A stretch of 64,000 nt of DNA from Sphingomonas_R arantia. Lineage in GTDB: Bacteria; Pseudomonadota; Alphaproteobacteria; Sphingomonadales; Sphingomonadaceae. The DNA lies in contig NZ_JBHUGS010000003.1 in the NCBI RefSeq assembly GCF_042682045.1, forward strand, positions 248,001 through 312,000. Reading direction: 5' to 3'. Position 1 is the stretch's first letter, and each line of letters opens with the position of its first letter. Shown here piece by piece: positions 26,120 through 34,592 of the stretch. The translations under genes and the position numbers were made by a program. Below the pieces are notes generated by a model. The model did no database searches. It was not told the origin of the DNA and worked only from the letters and a program-made list of their open reading frames with translations.

Positions 26120-27016
26120 ATGACCATCAGTTTCGAAGGGCGCGTCGCGATCGTCACGGGGGCGGGCGGTGGCCTCGGCCGGGCCTATGCGCTCGAACTC
26201 GCGCGGCGCGGCGCGAAGGTCGTCGTCAACGATCTCGGCGCCGCACGCGACGGCACGGGGCAGAGCGACGCCGCGCTGAAGGTGGTCGAGGAGATCGAGC
26301 AGGCCGGCGGCACCGCGATGGCCAATGGCGGCTCCGTCACCGACGAGGGCCAGATGATCGAGATGGTCGCCAAGGCCAAGGAAGCCTGGGGCGGCGTCCA
26401 CATCCTGATCAACAATGCCGGCATCCTGCGCGACAAGTCGTTTACGAAGATGACGATGGACGACTGGCGGCTGGTCGTCGACGTCCACCTCACCGGCTCC
26501 GCCACCGCGACCAAGGCGGTGTGGGACATGATGCGCGAACAGAATTACGGCCGCATCCTGATGACCGCGTCGTCGACCGGGCTTTACGGCAATTTCGGTC
26601 AGGCGAACTACGGCGCGGCCAAGCTCGGCCTCGCCGGCTTCACCAAGACGCTCTACCTCGAAGGCGCCAAGTACAACGTCAAGGTCAACACCATCGCCCC
26701 GGTCGCCGGCACGCGTATGACCGAAGACATCTTCCCGCCGGAAGCGTTCAAGGCGTTCGCCCCGGAAAACGTCGTCCCCGCCGCACTCTTCCTCGTGTCG
26801 GAGGACGCCCCCACCAACCAGATTGTCGGCGCGGGCGCGGGCTTCTTCCACACCGCGCACGTCACGATGACCAAGGGCAAGATGCTCTCCACCGATGACC
26901 GCACCCCCGAAGGCGTCGCCGCGCACTGGGCCGAAATCTCCGACCGCGAGGGCGAGACCGTGCCGAAGTCGGGCGCCGACCAGTCGATGACGATCCTACA
27001 GTCTTTGCAGGGGTAA
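26120..27016 (+). CDS. SDR family 3-hydroxyacyl-CoA dehydrogenase-like protein
   Basis: 298 residues, like the dehydrogenase unit of the peroxisomal multifunctional enzyme (HSD17B4). NAD-binding motif TGAGGGLGRAYALELARRGA, NNAGILRD, catalytic Ser in MTASSTGLYGNFGQ, and YGAAK with the Tyr and Lys. The C-terminal extension (HTAHVTMTKGKML...) fits this subgroup. Likely oxidises (R)-3-hydroxyacyl-CoA in fatty-acid breakdown. A TTGACGT palindrome just upstream is also found before the MaoC dehydratase gene, whose product would act one step earlier. Confidence 0.88.
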   Translation: MTISFEGRVAIVTGAGGGLGRAYALELARRGAKVVVNDLGAARDGTGQSDAALKVVEEIEQAGGTAMANGGSVTDEGQMIEMVAKAKEAWGGVHILINNAGILRDKSFTKMTMDDWRLVVDVHLTGSATATKAVWDMMREQNYGRILMTASSTGLYGNFGQANYGAAKLGLAGFTKTLYLEGAKYNVKVNTIAPVAGTRMTEDIFPPEAFKAFAPENVVPAALFLVSEDAPTNQIVGAGAGFFHTAHVTMTKGKMLSTDDRTPEGVAAHWAEISDREGETVPKSGADQSMTILQSLQG

Positions 27017-27066
27017 CAGCTGCTCGATTGGGGCTACGTCGCCCCAAGCCAAGCCCCCCACCGTAA

Positions 27067-27140
27067 CCTCCCCCCGATGGGGGGAGGGCTAAGCATCGAC
27101 CAGGGTGAGACCAAACCCCCTCCCCCCACCGGGGGGAGGG
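27067..27140. repeat. Repeat family D (two C/G-tract hairpins)
   Basis: CCTCCCCCCGATGGGGGGAGG (27067-27087) and CCCTCCCCCCACCGGGGGGAGGG (27118-27140) are hairpins about 30 bases apart, downstream of the SDR gene. A similar element lies at 60149-60172 behind the thiolase gene. They may end transcription or be mobile intergenic repeats. Confidence 0.7.
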
Positions 27141-27254
27141 TCGGGGTGGGGGGCTTTGGCTGTAGACGACGCCGCCTCAAGCCAACTCTACAACCGTATT
27201 GCCAAACCAACACAGCAAGCCTACCCCCGAGACCGAACAAGCGGGGGCCCACCA

Positions 27255-28361
27255 ATGTACACCGACACAGACCTGGACGGCGCCGTCGCCGCGGGCGTGC
27301 TGACCCCCGAGGCTGCGCTCGCCTTCCGCCGCTACCTGACCGGCAGCGCCGGCGACGGTGCCGCGGACGAGGAACAGTTCCGCCTGCTTACCGGCTTCAA
27401 CGACATCTTCGTCGCAATTGCCACCATCCTCCTGCTGTCCGCCCTCGCCTGGATCGGGTCGAGCATCGTGCTGGCCAGCATCACGACGCAGTTCGAAAGT
27501 CCGTTTGGTGTCAGCGGGCCAATGCCCCGCAACTTCACGCCGCTCGGCGGACTGTTCGTGGCAGCCGCCGCATGGGGCCTCGCCGAATATTTCACCCGCC
27601 GTCGTCGCATGGCGTTGCCCAGCATCCTCCTGCTGCTCGCCTTCGTCGGCGGCGTTGCAAAGACGGTCGTCGACGTCGCCGTCTGGATGCTGCCGTTCGG
27701 CGATCCTCATATGGAAGGCGTCGTCATCGCGCTGTCCGGTGTCGTGGCGGCAGGTGCGGCCTATTTGCACTGGCGACGGTTTCACGTCCCGATCACGATC
27801 GCAGCCCTGGCGGCCGGCGTCGTCGCGGTGGCAATGGGCGTCGCGCTCGCGCTCGTCCCCGCACTCGAATCCTATCTCGCGATCGTGGCACTCATCGCCG
27901 GACTCATCGTGTTCGCATTCGCGATGCGCTGGGATATGTCGGACACCGCGCGCACCACACGCCGCGCCGATGTGGCCTTCTGGCTCCACCTGCTCGCCGC
28001 GCCGCTGATCGTCCATCCCGTCTTCAAGCTGCTCGGCCTGCTCGACGGCGGCGCGACCGCGGGCGAGGCAGTCGTGGTGATCATCCTCTACGTCCTGCTC
28101 GGCATCGTCGCACTCGCGGTCGATCGCCGCGCGCTGATGGTCTCCGCGCTGTTCTACGTGCTCTACGCACTCGCGACGCTGTTCCGCGAATTCGGCGCCA
28201 TCAGCCTGAACCTGGCGCTGACCGGCCTCGTCATCGGCTCCGCGCTGCTGCTGCTCTCCGCGTTCTGGCACGGCGCCCGCGCCGCGATCGTCAACCGCCT
28301 GCCGGACGACCTGCGCCGCCGCCTCCCCGCGGTGTCGGGCAGGAAGCCAGCGCTGGTCTGA
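27255..28361 (+). CDS. Polytopic membrane protein of unknown function
   Basis: 368 residues. A ~45-residue soluble start (GVLTPEAALAFRRYL) precedes about ten or eleven hydrophobic helices (for example DIFVAIATILLLSALAWIG, VVIILYVLLGIVAL). It loosely resembles DUF2157/DUF4401-type membrane proteins in having a cytosolic N-domain before many short helices; I am not sure of the family. The ATG at 27255 was chosen because the upstream part of the frame covers repeat DNA. It converges with the DUF2794 gene across a 15-bp hairpin. Confidence 0.72.
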   Translation: MYTDTDLDGAVAAGVLTPEAALAFRRYLTGSAGDGAADEEQFRLLTGFNDIFVAIATILLLSALAWIGSSIVLASITTQFESPFGVSGPMPRNFTPLGGLFVAAAAWGLAEYFTRRRRMALPSILLLLAFVGGVAKTVVDVAVWMLPFGDPHMEGVVIALSGVVAAGAAYLHWRRFHVPITIAALAAGVVAVAMGVALALVPALESYLAIVALIAGLIVFAFAMRWDMSDTARTTRRADVAFWLHLLAAPLIVHPVFKLLGLLDGGATAGEAVVVIILYVLLGIVALAVDRRALMVSALFYVLYALATLFREFGAISLNLALTGLVIGSALLLLSAFWHGARAAIVNRLPDDLRRRLPAVSGRKPALV

Positions 28362-28367
28362 GAAACC

Positions 28368-28398
28368 TGTCGTCCCGGACCCGGTCCGGGACGACAGC
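28368..28398. terminator. Bidirectional terminator-like hairpin
   Basis: CTGTCGTCCCGGACC (28368-28382) and GGTCCGGGACGACAG (28384-28398) form a perfect inverted repeat between the ends of the membrane protein gene and the convergent DUF2794 gene. There is no T-run; it resembles repeat family C (CCCGG cores). Confidence 0.6.
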
Positions 28399-28401
28399 GT
28401 C

Positions 28402-28740
28402 CTACTCCGCCACCAGCTTCAACAGCTTCCGCTCGATCGGCGCCAGGATCGGCGCAAGCTCATGCCCGCGCTTCAACACAGTCCCGCCCTCGCCGATCAG
28501 CGCATACATTCCCTGCCGCCCGCGCAGCGCAGGGCGCTTCTCGATCCGGTATTCCGGCCGCTCGGTCGCGCGCCGGAATGCGGAGAAGGCCGCCACCTCC
28601 GCCCCCATCTCGATCGCATAGTCGCGCCAGTTCCCCGCCGACACCATCCGCCCATACAGGTCGAGGATCCGCATCATCTCGGCACGCTCGAACGCAACCT
28701 GCGTCACGCGGCGCTCGGGAAAGGGCGTCACGACCCCCAT
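28402..28740 (-). CDS. DUF2794 domain protein
   Basis: 112 residues, nearly all domain: FERAEMMRILDLYGRMVSAG, WRDYAIEMG, AAFSAFRRATERPEYRIEK and GGTVLKRGHELAPIL. This family is found mainly in alphaproteobacteria and has no known function. The serine acetyltransferase gene lies 25 bases upstream on the same strand, so both may share a transcript. Confidence 0.88.
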   Translation of the reverse strand: MGVVTPFPERRVTQVAFERAEMMRILDLYGRMVSAGNWRDYAIEMGAEVAAFSAFRRATERPEYRIEKRPALRGRQGMYALIGEGGTVLKRGHELAPILAPIERKLLKLVAE

Positions 28741-28765
28741 CAGCGGGTCCGCCCGACGTTACCGA

Positions 28766-29458
28766 TCATCCGACGTCGCGCTCCTGCGGCCGCCGCGCAT
28801 CGCGCTCGGCCAGCAGATCGCCGACGCACGCCCGCATCCGCTCCAGTTCGCAGCGCATGATCTCCAGCTTCTGCGTCGCCTGGTCATACTGCTCGGTGCA
28901 GGGCGTGCCGTAGGGGGTGAAGCCACGCGCCTTCTCGGTCGCGTCCATCGGCATCGGCTTGGCCGGAATGCCCACCATCACCGCACCCGGCGCGACCGCC
29001 TTGGTTACCACCGCGTTCGCCCCGATCCGTGCCTTCGTCCCAATCGTGATCGGCCCCAGGATCGCAGCACCCAGGCTGACGATCACGCCGTCTTCCAGCG
29101 TCGGGTGGCGCTTTCCGCCCATACCGTTGGTCGGGTTCGTGCCGCCCAGCGTCGCGCCCTGGTAGATCGTGACGTCGTCACCGATCTCCGCGGTCTCGCC
29201 GATCACCACGAAGCCGTGGTCGATGAACAGGTTACGGCCGATCTTCGCACCGGGATGGATGTCGATCGCGGTCAGGAACCGCGCGACGTGGTTCACGAAC
29301 CGCGCCGCGAACCACATCTCGCCCTGGTACAGCCAGTGCGCCACGCGGTGCAGCCCGACCGCCAGCGTCCCCGGATAGAGCAGGATCTCCCACAGCGATC
29401 GCGGCGCCGGATCGCGCGCCTTGATCGACTGCAGATAATCGGCAAGCCGGGTCAGCAT
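28766..29458 (-). CDS. cysE: Serine O-acetyltransferase (EpsC type)
   Basis: 230 residues. Makes O-acetylserine, the precursor of cysteine. Left-handed beta-helix with hexapeptide repeats (IHPGAKIGRNLFIDHG, VTIYQGATLGGT, IGANAVVTKAV). The catalytic His pair is in IDIHPGA and FIDHGF. A C-terminal helix carries extra charged residues. The N-terminal helical domain is short, as in EpsC-type enzymes. Confidence 0.9.
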   Translation of the reverse strand: MLTRLADYLQSIKARDPAPRSLWEILLYPGTLAVGLHRVAHWLYQGEMWFAARFVNHVARFLTAIDIHPGAKIGRNLFIDHGFVVIGETAEIGDDVTIYQGATLGGTNPTNGMGGKRHPTLEDGVIVSLGAAILGPITIGTKARIGANAVVTKAVAPGAVMVGIPAKPMPMDATEKARGFTPYGTPCTEQYDQATQKLEIMRCELERMRACVGDLLAERDARRPQERDVG

Positions 29459-29522
29459 GGGCGGTCTCCGGGACGGGTCATGATCGGCAATATATGCCCC
29501 GCCCCGGCTTTTACGAGTCGCT

Positions 29523-30047
29523 TCAGGCCACCATCGTGCCGTGGACGGTCGCCAGCGCGGTCATCACCGCACCCACGCGCGCCGCGGCCTGGATGATCTC
29601 CGCGTTCACGCCGTGCTGCTTCAACACCTTTTCATGGCTGTCGATGCACATGCCGCAGCCGTTCTGGGCGGACACGGCCAGGCTGAACAGCTCGAAATCG
29701 GCCTTGTCGATGCCGGGGCTGGCGATCACGTTCATCCGCAGCTTGGCGGGCATCTGGCCATATTCCGGGTTCGATGCGAGGTGGACGAACCGGTAATAGA
29801 CGTTGTTCATCGCCATCACGGCGGCGGCGGCACGCGCGGCGTTCGCGGCTTCCGGGGTCAGCTTGCCGGCCGCATCGGCCTCCACGGCCTCCACCAGCGG
29901 GCGGTAACCGGAACCGTGCGCGCAGGCGAGCAGCAGGCCCCACTTGCGCTGGTCGCCCAGCGTCTGGTCGTTGACCAGCGACCCCGCGTTCAGGCGGATG
30001 TCCTTGGCGTAATCGGGCAGGGTATCGGCAAAGGCCTTGAGCGACAT
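29523..30047 (-). CDS. ahpD: Alkyl hydroperoxide reductase AhpD / carboxymuconolactone decarboxylase family
   Basis: 174 residues, the usual AhpD length. The redox motif is CGMCIDSH (C131, C134, H138) in an all-helical fold. AhpD reduces AhpC, usually through a lipoyl or thioredoxin-like partner. The gene follows ahpC on the same strand, with a terminator-like hairpin in the 109-base gap. Confidence 0.93.
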   Translation of the reverse strand: MSLKAFADTLPDYAKDIRLNAGSLVNDQTLGDQRKWGLLLACAHGSGYRPLVEAVEADAAGKLTPEAANAARAAAAVMAMNNVYYRFVHLASNPEYGQMPAKLRMNVIASPGIDKADFELFSLAVSAQNGCGMCIDSHEKVLKQHGVNAEIIQAAARVGAVMTALATVHGTMVA

Positions 30048-30070
30048 GGGATGTTCCTTGTTCGTCGGGC

Positions 30071-30104
30071 AAAAAGAAAGGCGCGGAGGTCATGCCCCCG
30101 CGCC
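30071..30104 (-). terminator. Rho-independent terminator-like hairpin between ahpC and ahpD
   Basis: On the minus strand a GGCGCGG/CCGCGCC stem (30104-30098 with 30086-30080) is followed by TTTCTTTTT. It lies after the ahpC stop and before the ahpD start, so it probably attenuates read-through and lowers AhpD relative to AhpC. Confidence 0.65.
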
Positions 30105-30156
30105 CTGCGTGCGGACCCCCGGCCGGATCGGCCACGGCATCCGCATCGTCATGGGG

Positions 30157-30699
30157 TCAGGCGGCCGGGCGCAGGACCTCGTCCTCGGGCGTCCAGTTGC
30201 ACGGGCACAATTCGTCGGTCTGCAACGCGTCGAGCACGCGCAGCGCCTCCTGCGGGTTGCGGCCGACGTTCAGGCCGTTGACCGTCACGTGCTGGATGAT
30301 GTTGTCCGGATCGATGATGAACGTCGCGCGGTACGCAACGCCCTCGTCCGGGTGGACGATGCCGAGTGCGGTCGCCAGCTTCTTGCCGTTGTCGGCGATC
30401 CACGGGAAATCCGCCGCGGCCAGCCGCTCGTCCGACTTGCGCCATGCGAAGTGGACGTGCGTCGTGTCGGTCGATGCACCGATCAGCACGGCGTCACGGT
30501 CGGCGAAATCGGACTTCAGGTCGGCATAACCGACGATCTCGGTCGGGCAGACGAACGTGAAGTCCTTCGGCCAGAAGAACAGGATCTTCCACTTGCCGTC
30601 CTTCTTGCCCAGGTCGATCGTCTCGTCCGCGGGCAGCGCGGACACGCCCTGCTGAACGGGAAGGACGAATTCGGGGAGCTTGTCACCAACGGTCAGCAT
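30157..30699 (-). CDS. ahpC: Peroxiredoxin, AhpC type
   Basis: 180 residues. Peroxidatic Cys51 in FTFVCPTEI, and a C-terminal pair in LCPCNW that includes the resolving Cys. It reduces alkyl hydroperoxides, recycled by AhpD. The ATG at 30699 gives the usual MLTVGDKLPEF start; the longer open frame upstream covers the promoter region. It is divergent from oxyR, which should control it. Confidence 0.94.
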   Translation of the reverse strand: MLTVGDKLPEFVLPVQQGVSALPADETIDLGKKDGKWKILFFWPKDFTFVCPTEIVGYADLKSDFADRDAVLIGASTDTTHVHFAWRKSDERLAAADFPWIADNGKKLATALGIVHPDEGVAYRATFIIDPDNIIQHVTVNGLNVGRNPQEALRVLDALQTDELCPCNWTPEDEVLRPAA

Positions 30700-30751
30700 G
30701 GCGAATTTCCTTGTGCGAAGAGAATGGGTTGCGCCGCCTGTCCCGGCGGTT

Positions 30752-30800
30752 TGCTGCACTGCAATAACATTTGCGCGCGATGTAGCAAATCGATTATTCC
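30752..30800. promoter_or_regulatory. Candidate OxyR operator in the ahpC/oxyR gap
   Basis: ATTTGC-N10-GCAAAT (30769-30790) is a perfect dyad of the LysR T-N11-A form. A second TTGC...GCAA dyad lies beside it (near 30750-30765). They sit between the divergent ahpC and oxyR starts, where OxyR would act on both genes. Confidence 0.6.
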
Positions 30801-30828
30801 AACGAGGCGTGATCGATGGAGACGATCT

Positions 30829-31749
30829 ATGTCGACCTACCTGCCGACGCTGAAGCAGCTGCAATATCTCGTCGCGCTGGAGGAACAGGGCCATTTCGGG
30901 CGCGCCGCCGAAACCTGCTTCGTCACGCAATCGACGCTGTCGGCGGGTCTGCGCGAACTCGAATCGCTGCTCGGCACGATGCTGGTCGAACGCACGCGCC
31001 GCGTCGTGCGCTTCACCCCGCTCGGCAGCCGGATCGCCGCCAAGGCGCGCCGCGTGCTGCGCGAGGCGGAGGAACTGGCCGACATGGCGCGCGCCGCGGG
31101 CAAGCCGCTGTCCGGCGACCTGCGCATGGGTGTCATCCCCACCATCGCGCCCTTCCTCCTGCCGCGCATGCTGCCCCGGCTGCGCGCCGAATGGCCCGAC
31201 CTGAAACTGTATCTGCGCGAGGAGACGACCGGCGCCGCCTGCGACTCGCTCCACCGCGGGCATCTCGACTGCGTGCTGCTGGCGCTCCCCTACCAGTGCG
31301 GCGATGTCGACACGCTGAAGCTGTTCGACGACCGGCTCTACGTCGCCTTCCCCGGCGGCCAGGTGATCGACCCGCCACCGCGCATCGCGCCCGACGCGAT
31401 CGACGAGACGCAGCTGCTGCTGCTCGAGGACGGCCATTGCCTGAAGGACCACGCGCTCGCCGCCTGCAACCGACCCGAACTGCGGTCGGAAGCGTCGATG
31501 CTCGGCACCTCGCTCCACACGCTCGTCCAGATGGTCGACAATGGGTTGGGCGTCACGCTGCTCCCCGCCATGGCGATCCGCGCGGGCATCCTGCGCCACA
31601 CCCAGGTGGTCGCGGTCCCGCTCGATGCCGATCATCCGTCCCGCCAGATCGCGCTTGCCTGGCGACGCGGATCGCCGCGCGAACGCGAGTTTCAGCTGAT
31701 GGCGGAATCGCTGATCAGCGCCGCCGCCTTGGACGGAATGTCCACCTGA
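30829..31749 (+). CDS. oxyR: LysR-type peroxide sensor
   Basis: 306 residues. N-terminal HTH (LQYLVALEEQGHFGRAAETCFVTQSTLSAG) and LysR effector domain. The redox pair C204 (EDGHCLKDHAL) and C213 is at the positions typical of OxyR. Divergent from ahpC, with dyad symmetry between them. The ATG at 30829 is taken because it starts the HTH domain at the normal distance. Confidence 0.93.
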   Translation: MSTYLPTLKQLQYLVALEEQGHFGRAAETCFVTQSTLSAGLRELESLLGTMLVERTRRVVRFTPLGSRIAAKARRVLREAEELADMARAAGKPLSGDLRMGVIPTIAPFLLPRMLPRLRAEWPDLKLYLREETTGAACDSLHRGHLDCVLLALPYQCGDVDTLKLFDDRLYVAFPGGQVIDPPPRIAPDAIDETQLLLLEDGHCLKDHALAACNRPELRSEASMLGTSLHTLVQMVDNGLGVTLLPAMAIRAGILRHTQVVAVPLDADHPSRQIALAWRRGSPREREFQLMAESLISAAALDGMST

Positions 31750-31840
31750 TTCGCCCGCTCCGCGCGCAACCCCGTCCCGCCGCTGTGCGTATTTCCGACT
31801 AGTCGCCCGGCTCGTCGGCGACGCTTAGCGGAGATGCCCG

Positions 31841-32392
31841 ATGTCCATGATGAACCGACTGATGCTCGCCACCGCCCTCACCCTCGCGACTGCCCCGATG
31901 GCGGTGTCGGCCAAGGTGCCCACCGTCGGCGGCGCGCCGATGTACCCGACCAAGAACATCGTCGAAAACGCCGTCAACTCGAAGGATCACACCACGCTGG
32001 TCGCCGCGGTAAAGGCCGCCGGCCTCGTCGACACGCTGTCCGGCCCCGGCCCGTTCACGGTGTTCGCGCCGACCAACGCCGCCTTCGCCAAGCTGCCGGC
32101 CGGCACGGTCGACACGCTGTTGCAGCCGGCGAACAAGGCGACGCTGACCTCGATCCTGACCTACCACGTCGTCTCCGGCCGCATGACCGCCAAGGACCTC
32201 ACCAAGGCGATCAAGGCGGGCGGCGGCAAGGCGACGCTGACCACCGTCGCCGGCGGCACGCTGACCGCCTCGATGATGGGCAAGCAGATCGTGCTGACCG
32301 ACGCGAAGGGCGGCATGTCCCACGTCACGCAGGGCGACGTCATGCAGTCCAACGGCGTCATCCACGTCGTCGACACCGTGCTGATGCCCTGA
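31841..32392 (+). CDS. Secreted fasciclin-domain protein
   Basis: 183 residues. A signal peptide (MMNRLMLATALTLATAPMAVSA) is followed by one fasciclin (FAS1) domain: GPGPFTVFAPTNAAFAKLPAG, LTSILTYHVVSG and GVIHVVDTVLMP. FAS1 domains mediate adhesion or matrix contacts. An ECF sigma and RskA-type anti-sigma pair lies just beyond, an association known from the mycobacterial SigK/RskA-MPT70/83 regulon. A GCAACC/CGTATT pair 16 bases apart upstream (31766-31793) could be the ECF promoter. Confidence 0.9.
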   Translation: MSMMNRLMLATALTLATAPMAVSAKVPTVGGAPMYPTKNIVENAVNSKDHTTLVAAVKAAGLVDTLSGPGPFTVFAPTNAAFAKLPAGTVDTLLQPANKATLTSILTYHVVSGRMTAKDLTKAIKAGGGKATLTTVAGGTLTASMMGKQIVLTDAKGGMSHVTQGDVMQSNGVIHVVDTVLMP

Positions 32393-32445
32393 TCAGTGTC
32401 CCGCCGCTGAACCGGTGGCGGGAAACCCGTCCGAAGGGACAAACG

Positions 32446-32480
32446 AAGCCCCGGAATGCCACCGCATTCCGGGGCTTTGC
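32446..32480 (+). terminator. Terminator of the fasciclin gene
   Basis: AAGCCCCGGAATGC (32446-32459), loop CACC, and GCATTCCGGGGCTT (32464-32477) form a perfect 14-bp stem followed by a short T stretch. Confidence 0.85.
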
Positions 32481-32514
32481 GCAAAATAGAGCCCGCAGAA
32501 CCAGGCTGAACGAC

Positions 32515-32785
32515 TGCTACCCCCAAACCGTCATCCCGGCGAACGCCGCGATCTCCCTCCGGTGAAGCGCGCCCAAAGCCAGGGGCCCCCCGCCCGCACC
32601 TAGATCACGAGCAAAGCGGCTGGACGACGACTTAACAGACGGGGTCTCAACCGAACCGGAAAGACGAGACGAAGTTAATCCACCTGGCCCCCAAACCGTC
32701 ATCCCGGCGCAGGCCGGGACCTCCCTCCGGTGAAGCGCACACCCCTAGCCCAAGGGAGATCCCGGCCTGCGCCGGGATGACGATA
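32515..32785. repeat. Repeat family C cluster
   Basis: This gene-free stretch between the fasciclin and anti-sigma genes holds a perfect 22-bp inverted repeat (32698-32719 with 32760-32781; GTCATCCCGGCGCAGGCCGG core). A partial direct copy of its left flank lies at about 32520-32570 (CCAAACCGTCATCCCGGCG and CTCCCTCCGGTGAAGCGC in both). I see no gene in it. Confidence 0.75.
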
Positions 32786-32902
32786 CTGAGGGAGAAGCGT
32801 CAGCCCCAACTGCTCCGCTCGCGGGGAACTTGGCGTACGCCTGCGATCGGCTGAGATCGTCATACCGCCCAGCCGCTCAACCCAACGACCAACCCGCCAG
32901 CC

Positions 32903-33607
32903 TCAACTCCGCTCCGGCAACCGGATCAGCTTGCCCGAATAGATGACCGGCCCGGTCGGCGCGCCCGTCTTCGACCCGCCCAGCGGTTCGACCGACACCG
33001 CGATCGTCGCCGATTGGCCCGGACGCAGCGAGCGCCCGTCGATCCAGCGCGCCTCGTTGCCGATCAGACCCAACGAGCGCGGCCCCTCGCCCTCGACGAT
33101 CAGCCAGAGCTGATGCGCGTGGACCGGATCGACGTCCATCGTTACCGGCCGCACCTCATAGCGACCGCTGGCTTCGTGCCAGCCGACCAGCACCGCGGGC
33201 GTCGCGCCCTCGGGAGTCAGCGTCGCCATCGCGTCCATCTTCGTCGCGACCGTCCGCGTCACGACCCGCGTTTCGGGCGGCCGCTGCCAGCCCATCACCG
33301 CCAGCCCGGAACTGACGCAGGCGAGCAGCGCCGCCGCGACCGCCGCCCCGCGCCAGCCGCGCGCCACGCCGACATTGTCGTTCGCCGCCTCCGGCCGTGT
33401 CGCCGCCTCGATCCGCGCCCACAATTCTGGCGACGGCGTCACGTCGGGCGCGATCGCATCGAGCAGCGCCAGCCGCCGCTGCCACGCCGCCACTTCGGCC
33501 ACCGCCTGCGGGTCGTCCATCAGGACGCGTTCGAACGCCGCGCGCTCGTCCGCGTCCAATGTGCCGAGCACATATTCGGCTGCGGTCATGTCCATCGGAT
33601 CAGTCAT
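32903..33607 (-). CDS. Anti-sigma factor, RskA type
   Basis: 234 residues. The N-terminal cytosolic part (AAEYVLGTLDADERAAFERVL, WQRRLALLDAI) fits the sigma-binding anti-sigma domain. One membrane helix (GAAVAAALLACVSSGLAVMG) is followed by a periplasmic RskA-type C-terminal domain (HAHQLWLIVEGEG, GPVIYSGKLIRL). It holds the ECF sigma factor inactive. Its start overlaps the sigma gene by eight bases, as is normal for sigma/anti-sigma pairs. Confidence 0.9.
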   Translation of the reverse strand: MTDPMDMTAAEYVLGTLDADERAAFERVLMDDPQAVAEVAAWQRRLALLDAIAPDVTPSPELWARIEAATRPEAANDNVGVARGWRGAAVAAALLACVSSGLAVMGWQRPPETRVVTRTVATKMDAMATLTPEGATPAVLVGWHEASGRYEVRPVTMDVDPVHAHQLWLIVEGEGPRSLGLIGNEARWIDGRSLRPGQSATIAVSVEPLGGSKTGAPTGPVIYSGKLIRLPERS

Positions 33608-34127
33608 CGCTCAGACACGCTTTCAGGGCCGCCAGGCCACGATGCAGCCAGGATTTCACGGTTCCTACCGGCCGCGTATGGCGGTCCGCCAGTTCCTCCC
33701 GGCTCATCCCCTCGCAATAGGCCGCCACGATCATGTCGCGCTGTACCGGCTCCAGCACCTCCAGGCATCGCCTGAGCGCGAGCGCCAGTTCCGCGTCGAT
33801 GCCCGGCGCGGCCCCTCCCAGGTCCGGTTCATACACCACCTGCCGGCCCAGTCCACGCGATGCCTCGCGCCGCCGCACGTCGATCGCCAGATTTCGCGCG
33901 ATCGCCGCCATCCACGTCACCGGCCGCCCGCGCGATGCTTCGTAACCGGCCGCACTGCGCCAGATTCGGACGTAAACATCCTGAAGAACATCGTCTGCCA
34001 GTGTCATCTCGGGCAAGATACGGCGCACGATCCCGTTCAGTTTCGCGGACGTCCGCTCGTACAGCAGCGCGAACGCGGCGCGGTCCTGCTGCCCGACACG
34101 GTGCAGCAGCTGTTCCAGATCATCCAT
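33600..34127 (-). CDS. ECF sigma-70 family factor
   Basis: 175 residues from the ATG at 34127. Region 2: ALLYERTSAKLNGIVRRIL, DDVLQDVYVRIWRSAAGY and GRPVTWMAAIARNLAIDVRRR. Region 4: RRCLEVLEPVQRDMIVAAYCEGMSREELADRHTRPVGTVKSWLHRGL. The start lies inside the end of moaE (8-base overlap) with no strong ribosome site. It likely drives its own operon and the nearby fasciclin gene (inference from the SigK/RskA paradigm). Confidence 0.92.
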   Translation of the reverse strand: MDDLEQLLHRVGQQDRAAFALLYERTSAKLNGIVRRILPEMTLADDVLQDVYVRIWRSAAGYEASRGRPVTWMAAIARNLAIDVRRREASRGLGRQVVYEPDLGGAAPGIDAELALALRRCLEVLEPVQRDMIVAAYCEGMSREELADRHTRPVGTVKSWLHRGLAALKACLSDD

Positions 34128-34590
34128 GTGCCGCGCCCCATCGCTCCGCCGCGGCATCGTCTGCCGGGCGGGCCTCCACCCATGTCTTGCGCCCGTCCGC
34201 AAAGCATTCCTGCTTCCAGAAGGGCGCCCGTGTCTTCAACCAGTCGATCAAGAACATCGTCGACTCCAGCGCCGCTGCGCGATGTGGCGACGCCGTACCG
34301 ACGAACACGATCCGCGCTCCCGGCTCCAGCCGCCCGTGACGGTGGATCACCGTGACACCCAGCAACGGCCAGCGCCCCGCCGCGTCATCGACGATCTGCC
34401 GCAGGGTCGTCCCCGTCATCACCGGATGATGCTCCAGCACCAGCGCGGACAGACCGTCCCCGCCGCGCACGATCCCGGTGAAGCTGCCGACCGCTCCGCC
34501 GCCCAGCGCTTCCAGCGCGCCAAGTTCGGCGCCGACGTCGAAATCGTCGGCCTGCACGCGGACATCGATGACTGGATGAATCGCAGCCAC
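34120..34590 (-). CDS. moaE: Molybdopterin synthase catalytic subunit
   Basis: 156 residues from a GTG. MoaE transfers sulfur from MoaD thiocarboxylate to precursor Z, making molybdopterin. Family features: GGAVGSFTGIVRGGDG, LEHHPVM, VTVIHRHGRLEPG and FWKQE with the active-site Lys. It starts three bases after moaD. Its 3' end overlaps the sigma-factor gene. Confidence 0.93.
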   Translation of the reverse strand: MAAIHPVIDVRVQADDFDVGAELGALEALGGGAVGSFTGIVRGGDGLSALVLEHHPVMTGTTLRQIVDDAAGRWPLLGVTVIHRHGRLEPGARIVFVGTASPHRAAALESTMFLIDWLKTRAPFWKQECFADGRKTWVEARPADDAAAERWGAAHG

Positions 34591-34592
34591 GC

